Part shown: piece after piece, positions 6,338-12,967 of the stretch | Numbering within the stretch: the stretch's first letter is position 1 | Layout of the letters: each line of letters starts with the position of its first letter | Assembly (NCBI GenBank): GCA_043763625.1 | Contig: JAYULL010000076.1 | Location: 1-12,967, forward strand | Length of the DNA stretch: 12,967 nucleotides | Origin: Rubrolithibacter sp043763625 | Lineage (GTDB): Bacteria; Bacteroidota; Bacteroidia; Sphingobacteriales; Sphingobacteriaceae | Reading direction: 5' to 3' | Program-made: the position numbers and the translations under genes | The notes under the pieces: model-generated | The model's input: the letters and a program-made list of their open reading frames with translations, nothing else | The model's database searches: none | What the model was told of the DNA's origin: nothing

Positions 6338-6439
6338 ATTAGAATGGGAGCATATTGACAATGTTTGATCCGTATAAATAAAAATCCCGTTTACGTCCGC
6401 AAACTGAGATCGATAATAGTATAATTTTAGATTATGTGT

Positions 6440-6979
6440 TTAGTTTCCTTGTCTGCCCTTAACTTTTGTCATAGTTACATTATTCGGCACTTCAGGGACT
6501 TTTAGTTTGAAAGGGTTTTTAAGAGCTTGACCGGAAGTCACTACAATTTCTTCAGTTGTTTCAAGCACAAAGTCAGCTATATCATCCTTACCGAAATGAA
6601 GCGTCAAGTATCCTTTGAAGTAAGTATTGTTGAGGTCGAAAAACCTAAACCGTAATACGTCATATCGACCTACCCCGTCTCTATAATAGAATGGAACAGC
6701 AATTAAACCATGCTTATTACTATCCTTATAATGCGCCTCCTTCCCGTCAACAGCATAACTGTAATCACCAACTAATTCGTCAAGATAGCCCCATTGTCCG
6801 TCGTCAGTTTCAATCTTATTCTTTACTTTTTTTAGATCCAGCCTTAAAACAATATTTCGATTTTTATATTCCCATATACCTTCAAACTTATCGAGCTCGG
6901 GCTCTTGTACATGTTTCTGGGCGAACAAGGGTAGAGCAATCAGCTGCAGCAGAAATATTATGTTTGAGATAAGTTTCAA
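6440..6979 (-). CDS. Small exported protein, DUF6705-like
   Basis: Protein of 179 residues with a clear signal peptide (KLISNIIFLLQLIALPLFAQ, residues 2-21). A compact beta-rich part follows, beginning ELDKFEGIWEYKNRNIVLRLDLKKVKNKI. This opening (LDKF.G.W.Y followed by alternating strands) resembles the DUF6705 family of Bacteroidota secreted proteins; the assignment is from memory of the pattern and is tentative. Function is unknown. The start is a TTG at 6979: an in-frame TGA lies five codons upstream and no ATG exists before the signal peptide, so a TTG start is the only one that keeps the export signal. The gene follows pfkB in the same direction after an 86-bp gap, so co-transcription is possible but unproven. 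Confidence 0.75.
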   Translation of the reverse strand: MKLISNIIFLLQLIALPLFAQKHVQEPELDKFEGIWEYKNRNIVLRLDLKKVKNKIETDDGQWGYLDELVGDYSYAVDGKEAHYKDSNKHGLIAVPFYYRDGVGRYDVLRFRFFDLNNTYFKGYLTLHFGKDDIADFVLETTEEIVVTSGQALKNPFKLKVPEVPNNVTMTKVKGRQGN

Positions 6980-7065
6980 AGCGGCAAAATTTCAATTCTT
7001 ACATGCACAGAAGGATAAAAAAGGAACTAATGAGTACAGGGAATAGTATAAATTTAATAATAATT

Positions 7066-8001
7066 TTAGTCAAACTTCCCCTTTTGCAACCACCTGTAGA
7101 GTTTTTCTACATCGTCGGGATGGAACAGTTCAGTTCCGGGATTCATGGTTGCCGCGGTTCCGCATGCAACACCCATTCTGGCCACATCTACCAAGTTGAA
7201 ATTATTCACAAGGGCATGTACCATCCCGGCCACCATGCTGTCGCCTGCTCCTACTGTGCTTAGTTTTTTAACTACGGGTGCCGGGATGTGCTCGGCATGG
7301 TCTTTTGTAACCACGTGCGCGCCTCCGGCACCCAATGAAACTACTACAATTTCGCAACGTCCTTTATTTATTAGCTCTTTAGCCGCAGTATCAACCATGT
7401 TATGGTCCATAGTCTCTATTCCTACGAGTTTACCCAGCTCACCAAGATTGGGTTTAAGCAAATAGACCCCTTCTTTTGCGGCAACTTCGAGCGCTTCGCC
7501 GGATGTGTCGACAATGAACTTAGCACTCATCTTCTTGGCCAATGCAGCTGCAGTGCTTATAAAAGTTGCATCAATCCCGGGAGGCAAGCTTCCGCTCACA
7601 ATAAACCAGTCGGGTTTAAGCTCTTCTATAAGTTTCAGAAAGGCTGCTTGCTCTTCCGGATCAATTTCCGGCCCCGGCATTCCGAAACGGTATTGAAGAT
7701 TACTCGATTTATCTACAACAATAAAATTTTCACGATTTTCATTTTTTGTTTTTACCGGTTTTACCTCAATATTTTCCTTTTCCAACAAGTTCTGCAAAAG
7801 TTGTCCGGTTAAACCTCCGCTTGGAAAAACAGCAATAGAATTTGTTCCTAAACGCTTAAGGGCCCTGGATACGTTAACTCCGCCGCCGCCCGGCTCAAAC
7901 TTTGGCGGCTCACAAGTAAGCTTGTTTTCCGGAACCAATTTTTCCGTTTTTGTACTCTTATCTACGGTAGGATTTAGGGTAAGTGTGACGATTTTGGTCA
8001 T
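7066..8001 (-). CDS. pfkB: 6-phosphofructokinase II (PfkB/ribokinase family)
   Basis: ATP-dependent kinase of the ribokinase fold, 311 residues against 309 in E. coli PfkB, which it resembles along its whole length. It would phosphorylate fructose 6-phosphate to fructose 1,6-bisphosphate in glycolysis. Motifs in order are TLTLNPTVD (6-14), the sugar-binding FEPGGGGVNVSRA (35-47), QYRFGMPGP (103-111), VSGSLPPG (135-142), VDTSGEAL (164-171), LKPNLGEL (182-189) and the catalytic TVGAGDSMVAGM (249-260) with Asp254 as the base. The resemblance of FEPGGGG, VSGSLPPG and TVGAGDSM to PfkB favours fructose 6-phosphate over the related 1-phosphofructokinase and tagatose 6-phosphate kinase, although these cannot be fully excluded. 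A degenerate octamer array lies about 70 bp upstream, between this gene and the M16 operon. Confidence 0.88.
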   Translation of the reverse strand: MTKIVTLTLNPTVDKSTKTEKLVPENKLTCEPPKFEPGGGGVNVSRALKRLGTNSIAVFPSGGLTGQLLQNLLEKENIEVKPVKTKNENRENFIVVDKSSNLQYRFGMPGPEIDPEEQAAFLKLIEELKPDWFIVSGSLPPGIDATFISTAAALAKKMSAKFIVDTSGEALEVAAKEGVYLLKPNLGELGKLVGIETMDHNMVDTAAKELINKGRCEIVVVSLGAGGAHVVTKDHAEHIPAPVVKKLSTVGAGDSMVAGMVHALVNNFNLVDVARMGVACGTAATMNPGTELFHPDDVEKLYRWLQKGKFD

Positions 8002-8069
8002 GATTGGGATAAGGTTTATTTACTTATTCGGTATAGGTTTAAGGAATAGGTTTATTTGTTGATCTGTTT

Positions 8070-8129
8070 ATTGCTCGATTGTTGTATTGCTTGATTGCCA
8101 AATTGTTTTATTGTTGTATCGCTGAATTG
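8070..8129. repeat. Period-8 degenerate tandem array, ATTG-NNNN
   Basis: Eight units begin at 8070, 8078, 8086, 8094, 8102, 8110, 8118 and 8126, exactly eight bases apart. Each starts ATTG (one reads ATCG) and is followed by four variable bases; the last unit is incomplete. The array lies between pfkB and the M16 operon and belongs to no reading frame. Confidence 0.85.
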
Positions 8130-8166
8130 AGTGTAAAGTGTTTTTATTTTTTACCTTTCACTTCGC

Positions 8167-9462
8167 TCACTTCCCGGTAAAAACCGACAAGGCTTCTTCA
8201 AACAATTTTTTATCGCCTAAATAGCTCCACTTTATGCCTTTAATGTATTGCAAAGAATTGTTTAAATCTTTAAGGGTAGTTTTATTTACTTTATCAGGCA
8301 TTTCGTCTGCGAGTTTCCAGCTTCCTAAAACTTCTGCGTTGCCTAAACTTGAGGCTATAGCGCTCGTACTTTCTTCTTTTAGGTAGTTGTTGGTAATAAA
8401 GGTACTCTTAGCATCTTGCAATTCTCCTTCCACAAAGCCCTGTTGTTTAAGTCGTTTAACTTCATCTACCATCACTTCTGCTGAAGCTTTCGGATCAGTT
8501 GTACTTACATACATAATTCCCAATGCTAATTTATTATTTGTTGAATACGCATAAGGAGCGTACGAAAGATTACGCTTTGTTCTTATTTCTCTAAAAAGCC
8601 GGGTGCTAAAAAGTGATATTGCTAACTTAAAAGGCACATAGTCTTTGCTTTCCATAGAAGGCGAATTAAAAGCACCGGTAATGTAATTTGTAGCAAGTTG
8701 GCGTTCTTCAACAGCGGTTGCATTAGCGGTAAAAGCTACCGGGTTTATACTAGGAGCCGAGAACGGTTTTGCGGGGATTGACGCAAATGATTTTCGCACC
8801 CTGTTGATTAAATCTTCTTTAGCCAGTTTGCCCACTACCACAATAAACATTCTGTTTTTATTTAATAATGTGCTGAAGTAATAGTCTTTTACCTGCCGGT
8901 CGGTTAGAGCTGTTACGGTTTCTTCTTCACCCTGCGGTTTTGTTGTGTATTTAGTTCCTTCGAAAGCATTTTTTACGGTAAATTCTTCAATAAAATTGTC
9001 GGGATTTGCTGCGCTTTCTTTTATGCCCGATAAAACCTTTTCCTTTAAAAAACCGAATTCTTTAGGATCATAAATGGGGTTTCTTACCGCTTCGGTGAAC
9101 AAATCCCAACCTTGACCGAAATATTTAGAAATACAATTCATACTGATATTCCCGAAATCGTAATTTGAAGAGCCGCCGGTAGCGATGCCGTAAGCATCTT
9201 CTGTATCTTTAAAGGCATCTTTATTGAACTTCTTTGTTCCGCATTCTACAGCTCCGGCTAATGCCAAATTTTCGATTCCGGCTTTGCTTGCCGGATAATT
9301 GCTTACCCCGCCGCGATAATACATCGTTACATGGATGATGTCTTTAGCTGTAGGTTTCCAAATCACTTTTATTCCGTCAACATCAAAAGACGTGGTGCTC
9401 GACTGCGCAAATGTGGCGGTAGCAAGGGCGGAGAATATGAGGTATAATAAAATTCTTTTCAT
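8167..9462 (-). CDS. M16 peptidase-like subunit lacking the zinc motif
   Basis: M16 (pitrilysin / processing-peptidase) family protein of 431 residues with a signal peptide (MKRILLYLIFSALATATFAQ), so it acts in the periplasm or at the outer membrane. The place of the zinc motif HxxEH is taken by N-L-A-L-A (residues 65-69 in AGIENLALAGAVECG), so all metal ligands are gone. The substrate-binding motif of non-catalytic M16 subunits is kept in FREIRTKRNLSYAPYA (289-304). It is therefore probably the partner of the catalytic subunit encoded 8 bp upstream, as in mitochondrial processing peptidase alpha/beta and bacterial heterodimeric M16B enzymes. The two genes form an operon with this one second. 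The stop is followed by the octamer repeat array, and no clean terminator was found. Confidence 0.88.
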   Translation of the reverse strand: MKRILLYLIFSALATATFAQSSTTSFDVDGIKVIWKPTAKDIIHVTMYYRGGVSNYPASKAGIENLALAGAVECGTKKFNKDAFKDTEDAYGIATGGSSNYDFGNISMNCISKYFGQGWDLFTEAVRNPIYDPKEFGFLKEKVLSGIKESAANPDNFIEEFTVKNAFEGTKYTTKPQGEEETVTALTDRQVKDYYFSTLLNKNRMFIVVVGKLAKEDLINRVRKSFASIPAKPFSAPSINPVAFTANATAVEERQLATNYITGAFNSPSMESKDYVPFKLAISLFSTRLFREIRTKRNLSYAPYAYSTNNKLALGIMYVSTTDPKASAEVMVDEVKRLKQQGFVEGELQDAKSTFITNNYLKEESTSAIASSLGNAEVLGSWKLADEMPDKVNKTTLKDLNNSLQYIKGIKWSYLGDKKLFEEALSVFTGK

Positions 9463-9470
9463 GAGCTTGA

Positions 9471-10841
9471 TTAATTAGCGTTGAAAAACTGTTCCGGCTT
9501 TAATTCTTTTCTTAAGGCAGGACTTATAAGCATTCCGGCACAATAAGGCTTATTTTTAATGTATTTGCGAACATAGGTTTGCAAATCGGTGCGTTTTACT
9601 TTACGCAGATTTTCAAGATAAGTGTTTAAGTAGTCGATAGAAGCAGACGCCCACCAAAAAGACACCGTATGTATAAATTCCGATGTTTTTTCTTCGTCGC
9701 GAATTTGATCTATTTCGAGCTTGCGTTTTGCTGTTTCAATCTGTTCGTCGGTAACATAATCGTCGGAATCCATTAAAGCAACTTGTCGTTTAACTTCAGC
9801 CAAACATTCTTTAGCTTTTTGAGGATTCGGAACTACAAACAAACTTATCGGACCTGTATGTTTTTGGGTTAAATAGCCGATATTAACTTGCAGGGCCAAA
9901 CCGGCATCAAGCAGCGCTTTACTTAATTTCGACGAGTTCTGATCCATGATGAAAGAGAACACATCCGCCGCATAAGTTGCAGGTAAATCTCTTCGAGTAT
10001 CGGGGCCTTGCCAGTTAAACATTATAAAAGGTACTCGAGATAAATTTGACTCTACCACAAAATAGTCGGTTTTTGTCAAAGGCTTAAATTCAGGAACAGG
10101 CCACTTTTTAGAGGGATCAAATCCGGCAGGTTTCCAACCGGAAAAAATCTCTTCAACTTGTTTAAACACTTCTTCATGCTTTACGTCACCTGCTATCGTA
10201 AGCAAGGAATTATCCGGCCAATAATAACGGTTTTTTATCGTGTCCATTTTAGCCGGCGTGGCAGAGCGAATAATATCGTGATTACCGATTGTATTCTTTC
10301 GGCTGTACAAGTCCCCCCATAAATGCCGGTTCATCTCATCGAATAAAGCAAAATAAGGGTTCGACTCGTTGCGCTGAAACTCTCCATCCACCACGATGTT
10401 TTCTTTTTTCATCTCCTCAGAGTCAAACAAGGGAAATTGTATGGCAGAATTCATAAACTTTAAACCTTCATGTAAATTGAACTTCGGCAGGGTAAAGTAG
10501 TAGTTAACGAGCTCGTAGGATGTTGTTCCGTTAAAACTTACGCCTAATTCGCTGATCTTGTCCATAAATTTTTCTTGGCTCGGATAATCCTTATTGGCCT
10601 TGAAAAACATGTGCTCGTATAAATGGCTCAAGCCGTTATATTCAGCCGTTTCAGTATAAGCTCCGTTTTTTACCGCAATTTCTATCGTAGCAAGCGGAAC
10701 GCTGTTGTCTTCTATAACCGCCACCTCAAGCCCGTTAGGCAAGGTTTGTTTATACATATGGGATAAAATGCTTTGAGAATAAACGCTCTCGTAAGCTGAG
10801 AAAAAGAAAACAGTTAGTACAGTAAGGGTTTTTCTAATCAT
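9471..10841 (-). CDS. M16 zinc metallopeptidase, catalytic subunit
   Basis: M16B-type metallopeptidase of 456 residues with an N-terminal signal peptide ending near SVYSQS (about residue 23). The inverted zinc motif is intact as HLYEH (73-77): the two histidines bind zinc and Glu76 is the catalytic base. The third ligand is probably Glu154 in NIVVDGEFQRNE, about 77 residues on, as the family requires. LPNGLEVAVIEDNSVPL (34-50) is the typical first strand pair. The likely role is cleavage of short or unfolded peptides in the periplasm together with the inactive subunit encoded immediately downstream; the substrate is unknown. A -7-like box ends 20 bp before the ATG. Upstream lies a period-7 repeat array. 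Confidence 0.9.
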   Translation of the reverse strand: MIRKTLTVLTVFFFSAYESVYSQSILSHMYKQTLPNGLEVAVIEDNSVPLATIEIAVKNGAYTETAEYNGLSHLYEHMFFKANKDYPSQEKFMDKISELGVSFNGTTSYELVNYYFTLPKFNLHEGLKFMNSAIQFPLFDSEEMKKENIVVDGEFQRNESNPYFALFDEMNRHLWGDLYSRKNTIGNHDIIRSATPAKMDTIKNRYYWPDNSLLTIAGDVKHEEVFKQVEEIFSGWKPAGFDPSKKWPVPEFKPLTKTDYFVVESNLSRVPFIMFNWQGPDTRRDLPATYAADVFSFIMDQNSSKLSKALLDAGLALQVNIGYLTQKHTGPISLFVVPNPQKAKECLAEVKRQVALMDSDDYVTDEQIETAKRKLEIDQIRDEEKTSEFIHTVSFWWASASIDYLNTYLENLRKVKRTDLQTYVRKYIKNKPYCAGMLISPALRKELKPEQFFNAN

Positions 10842-10860
10842 AGAAATATAATAATGGGAG

Positions 10861-10868
10861 TAAATATA
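10861..10868 (-). promoter_or_regulatory. Probable -7 box of the M16 operon
   Basis: The minus strand reads TATATTTA, one base from the Bacteroidota -7 consensus TAnnTTTG. Its near edge is 20 bp from the ATG at 10841, the same spacing as the exact box before the histone-like gene. The repeat array begins 5 bp further upstream and would occupy the -33 region. Confidence 0.4.
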
Positions 10869-10872
10869 GCAA

Positions 10873-10990
10873 TGAGCTTTCAGCTTTCAGCATGGGCGGT
10901 GAGCTTTCAGCTTTGAGCTTTCGGCTGTGAGCTTTCGGCTGTGAGCTTCGGGCTTTCGGCCTTGAGCTATGAGCTTTGAGCTATTTGCTT
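10873..10990. repeat. Period-7 degenerate tandem array, consensus TGAGCTT
   Basis: About 17 consecutive heptamers of the pattern T-(G/C)-(A/G)-GC-T-T. Examples are TGAGCTT at 10873, 10900, 10914, 10928, 10942 and 10970, TCAGCTT at 10880 and 10907, and TCGGCTG at 10921 and 10935. One unit (10894-10899) has lost a base, and the phase is otherwise kept. The array is intergenic, between the M16 operon and the CinA-family gene, and sits directly behind the putative M16 promoter. Confidence 0.88.
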
Positions 10991-11088
10991 TTGAGCCCCT
11001 ACTCAGCCTAAACCTATAACCTTATGCCCGCTTGATCTTCACCTGTTAAAACTCTTTACCGCATTTTGGTGTATTATGATAAAAAGCT

Positions 11089-11589
11089 ATGCCTGCTAAA
11101 TCTGTAATTGCTTGCTGTCACCTCCTTTTAGAAAAGGAACTTACTATTGCATTTGTAGAAAGCGCCACTACCGGACGATTAATTTATGAATTTACATCGG
11201 TGCCGGATTGCGGCAAAATTGTTAGAGGAAGTATTGTATGCTACGATCCTTCGGTAAAAGAAGAACTAATGGGTGTTCCTAAGGAAATAATTGAGCAATA
11301 CACACCCGAGTCGCCGGAAGTTACGCAGTGTTTGGCCCTAGGGTTGAAGCAACTGATGCCTGCCCACGTACTTGTTGCGGTAACAGGTTTAGTATCCGAA
11401 GGCGGAAGCGAAACTCCGGAAAAACCTGTGGGGACGATATTTGTACACGGCTTTATAAAAGACCGACAGTGGAAAACCACGCTACTTTTTGCAGGATCAC
11501 CGGATGAAATTATTGCTCAGACAATAGAAACCATTGCTTCTATTTTACTTGATGAAATTAGTAAAGCAGAACCTGTAACCAATGCTTAG
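11089..11589 (+). CDS. CinA C-terminal-domain protein (PncC-like), divergent active site
   Basis: Stand-alone CinA C-terminal domain of 166 residues, the normal length for PncC-type nicotinamide-mononucleotide amidohydrolases of pyridine nucleotide salvage. The fold landmarks are present: VESATTGRLIYEFTSVP (23-39, usually AESCTGG...), a lysine in the active-site region (Lys57 in CYDPSVKEELMGVP) and SEGGSETPEKPVGTIFVHG (103-121). An ungapped comparison with E. coli PncC puts DCG (40-42) where the catalytic GSS normally stands, and the GIAGPxGG motif reads GLVSEGG. It may therefore lack amidohydrolase activity or use Cys41. Similar short CinA-like proteins appear, from memory, to be common in Sphingobacteriales alongside full-length CinA. 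The stop overlaps the end of the convergent dCMP deaminase gene by 4 bp. Confidence 0.85.
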   Translation: MPAKSVIACCHLLLEKELTIAFVESATTGRLIYEFTSVPDCGKIVRGSIVCYDPSVKEELMGVPKEIIEQYTPESPEVTQCLALGLKQLMPAHVLVAVTGLVSEGGSETPEKPVGTIFVHGFIKDRQWKTTLLFAGSPDEIIAQTIETIASILLDEISKAEPVTNA

Positions 11590-12047
11590 ATTTTAAACTT
11601 AACGGTTTCAACGCCGAATTTATTTAAAAAATCTACTCCCTCGTCTGAAGGTAGGCCCTTGTATTCCGCATAGGAATTTTTGTAGAATACCTTTTTTACT
11701 CCCGACGTAAAGATAAGTCGGGCACAAGGCACACACGGCGATAAGGTGATGTACAAGGTGGAACCTTCTAAATCAGAACCATTTTTAGAAGCGTAAAGAA
11801 TAGCATTTTCTTCAGCATGAAGTGCTAAAGAACAGCTTCCGCGAGCATCACGGGCACAGCCGGTTTCCGGCCATTCTTCGTCGCAATTGTGCGTTCCGGC
11901 AGGCGGACCGTTATATCCGATAGAAATAATACGTGTATCTTTTGTTAAAACTGCTCCTACCTGAGCTTTTACACAATGCGACCGCTCCGCAAGCTCGGAA
12001 GCCAAGTTCATAAAAATATCGTCAAAACTCGGCTTTGGTGTTTTCAT
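11586..12047 (-). CDS. Deoxycytidylate (dCMP) deaminase
   Basis: Zinc-dependent deaminase of 153 residues that converts dCMP to dUMP, supplying thymidylate synthase. The zinc site is complete: His77 and the catalytic Glu79 in HAEEN, and Cys105 and Cys108 in SPCVPCA. NGPPAGTHNCDE (46-57) and the C-terminal GLPSDEGVDFLNKFGVE are typical of dCMP deaminases of the ComEB type and separate it from tRNA-adenosine and cytidine deaminases. The length matches the family. The gene lies 16 bp downstream of the sugar permease gene on the same strand, so the two are probably co-transcribed although their functions seem unrelated. It converges with the CinA-like gene, overlapping it by 4 bp. Confidence 0.93.
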   Translation of the reverse strand: MKTPKPSFDDIFMNLASELAERSHCVKAQVGAVLTKDTRIISIGYNGPPAGTHNCDEEWPETGCARDARGSCSLALHAEENAILYASKNGSDLEGSTLYITLSPCVPCARLIFTSGVKKVFYKNSYAEYKGLPSDEGVDFLNKFGVETVKFKI

Positions 12048-12063
12048 AATAGCGAAAATAGGT

Positions 12064-12967
12064 CTAGATGGAGATTCCCTGCTTTCGTAAAATACCGCTT
12101 ACTCGTAACGAATAAAAAGCCAGATACAGGAAACATGCAACTCCTACAAAATAAGAATACTTTATTCCTAAGTAATAATCGGCCAAATATCCTTGAAATA
12201 AACTGATAACTCCTCCGCCTAAAATCATCATAATTAAAAAGCTCGAACCTTGATTGGTAAACTTGCCAAGGCCGGCAATTCCTAAAGTGAAAATACAGGG
12301 CCACAAAGTTGAACAAAATAATCCTACGCTTATAAAAGCAAAAACACTTACAAGTCCGGAAGTATAAATTCCTACCAGCAAAGCAATAATTCCTAAACAC
12401 GAAAATATCAATAACTGCCTAGCAGGCTTGCCATAACTTAAAAGGTCGGCAATAATAAGAACAAAAACGATTGCGGCGTAAATAAAGAACGGAGTTATAT
12501 CGTAGTTAACAAACTTATTAATGAGCAGAAAAATATAAAACGCTATGTAAGGGATTGCAAATCTAAGAACTCCCTTCATGCCTTTGTTCATATCAAAAGC
12601 TCCGATAGCTCCGGTCCACCGCCCTATCATTAGTCCGGCCCAAAACAAAGAAATGTAGGGGGCAATAGTTCCGGTATCAATTTTCAGCTCTCGGTGCATG
12701 TACTCCGGCAAGTTACTCACGGTAGAAACTTCTACTCCAACATACAAAAAAATGGCAATCATGCCTAAAATTACCTGGGGGAAGCTTAGGGCCGAAGTTT
12801 TTGTACGGTCCGTTTGTACTGTAGTTTGTTCATTGTCATCCTTGTTCTCAAATTTATTAGGCAAATCGGATATGAAAAACATAAAGGCAACTACAATAAA
12901 CACGGCGGCCAACAAGATATAGGGTGTTTTAATGGCGTCGATACTTGCGGGATTGAACCCGCCCATA
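12064..12967 (-). CDS. FucP-like sugar permease (MFS), C-terminal part, runs off right edge
   Basis: Inner-membrane sugar:proton symporter of the major facilitator superfamily, FucP/GluP group. The visible 300 residues hold the second half of the protein. They contain GGFNPA near the edge, a long charged cytoplasmic loop (about 34-60) and at least seven hydrophobic helices. The family signature LFCSTLWPCIFTLGIAGLGKFTNQGSSF is at 216-243 and is followed by GGGVISLFQGYLAD. Reading continues open to the last base of the window, so the Met at 12966 is internal; FucP-group proteins are normally 400-480 residues. The sugar cannot be told from sequence; fucose, glucose or galactose are the usual substrates. 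The dCMP deaminase gene follows 16 bp downstream. Confidence 0.88.
   Translation of the reverse strand, partial: MGGFNPASIDAIKTPYILLAAVFIVVAFMFFISDLPNKFENKDDNEQTTVQTDRTKTSALSFPQVILGMIAIFLYVGVEVSTVSNLPEYMHRELKIDTGTIAPYISLFWAGLMIGRWTGAIGAFDMNKGMKGVLRFAIPYIAFYIFLLINKFVNYDITPFFIYAAIVFVLIIADLLSYGKPARQLLIFSCLGIIALLVGIYTSGLVSVFAFISVGLFCSTLWPCIFTLGIAGLGKFTNQGSSFLIMMILGGGVISLFQGYLADYYLGIKYSYFVGVACFLYLAFYSLRVSGILRKQGISI

Noticed and set aside
6389..6404. GTTT / AAAC hairpin between the glycosidase and the convergent DUF-like gene as a terminator
   Set aside because: Only four base pairs with an 8-base loop and no T tract; too weak to call.
7003..7812. Several plus-strand frames of 60-136 codons opposite pfkB
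   Set aside because: Antisense to a gene with full-length PfkB similarity; none has recognisable domains.
8070..8129. Octamer array as a CRISPR
   Set aside because: Repeat and spacer are four bases each, far below CRISPR sizes, and no cas genes are present.
12944..12963. Segment resembling a tRNA T-arm on the minus strand (GGCGGGTTCAATCCCGC)
   Set aside because: It is inside the permease gene and encodes the conserved GGFNPA; no acceptor stem, anticodon arm or CCA surrounds it.

Overview
The window looks like an ordinary chromosomal segment of a Bacteroidota bacterium, most likely in or near the Sphingobacteriales. The grounds are an AT-rich sequence, starts preceded by A/T-rich leaders rather than Shine-Dalgarno sites, TAnnTTTG-like -7 boxes, a Bacteroidota-type short histone H1-like protein, a FucP-type sugar permease and degenerate short-period intergenic repeats. 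The order-level placement is inference from remembered family resemblance. No rRNA, tRNA, CRISPR array, insertion sequence, phage gene or recognisable defence system was seen.

Left part (1-3543): a partial xylulokinase gene (minus) and a LacI-family regulator gene (plus) diverge from an 85-bp spacer that carries a near-perfect LacI-type operator. Together they form a small self-contained pentose-use module. The regulator gene converges on, and overlaps by 23 bp, a membrane sensor histidine kinase of the 7TM-PAS-HisKA-HATPase type. That kinase is split by a -1-type frameshift near 3025-3039, where an in-phase slippery heptamer T TTA AAC is also present.

Middle part (3544-6437): a histone H1-like gene (minus) with a clear terminator and a likely promoter is followed by about 1.1 kb without a convincing gene. 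This gap holds three terminator-like hairpins, two facing plus and one facing minus. They have no matching gene and suggest unannotated small transcripts. It also holds two related hairpins, a 9-bp repeat spaced exactly 50 bp apart and a possible gene remnant. A GH1-like beta-glycosidase gene (plus) follows.

Right part (6440-12967): on the minus strand lie a small exported protein, a PfkB-type 6-phosphofructokinase and a two-gene M16 peptidase operon with one zinc-competent and one metal-site-less subunit. Two different short tandem arrays sit in the spacers on either side of the M16 pair, one of period 8 (8070-8129) and one of period 7 (10873-10990). After these come a CinA C-terminal-domain gene (plus) with an altered active-site signature and, converging on it, a dCMP deaminase gene. 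A partial FucP-like sugar permease gene lies just upstream of the deaminase and probably shares its transcript.

Sugar metabolism (xylulokinase, GH1 enzyme, PfkB, sugar permease) is the recurring theme, but the genes are in separate transcription units. The items most worth following are the kinase frameshift, the terminator-rich gap, the two periodic arrays and the CinA variant. None amounts to a demonstrated new system.
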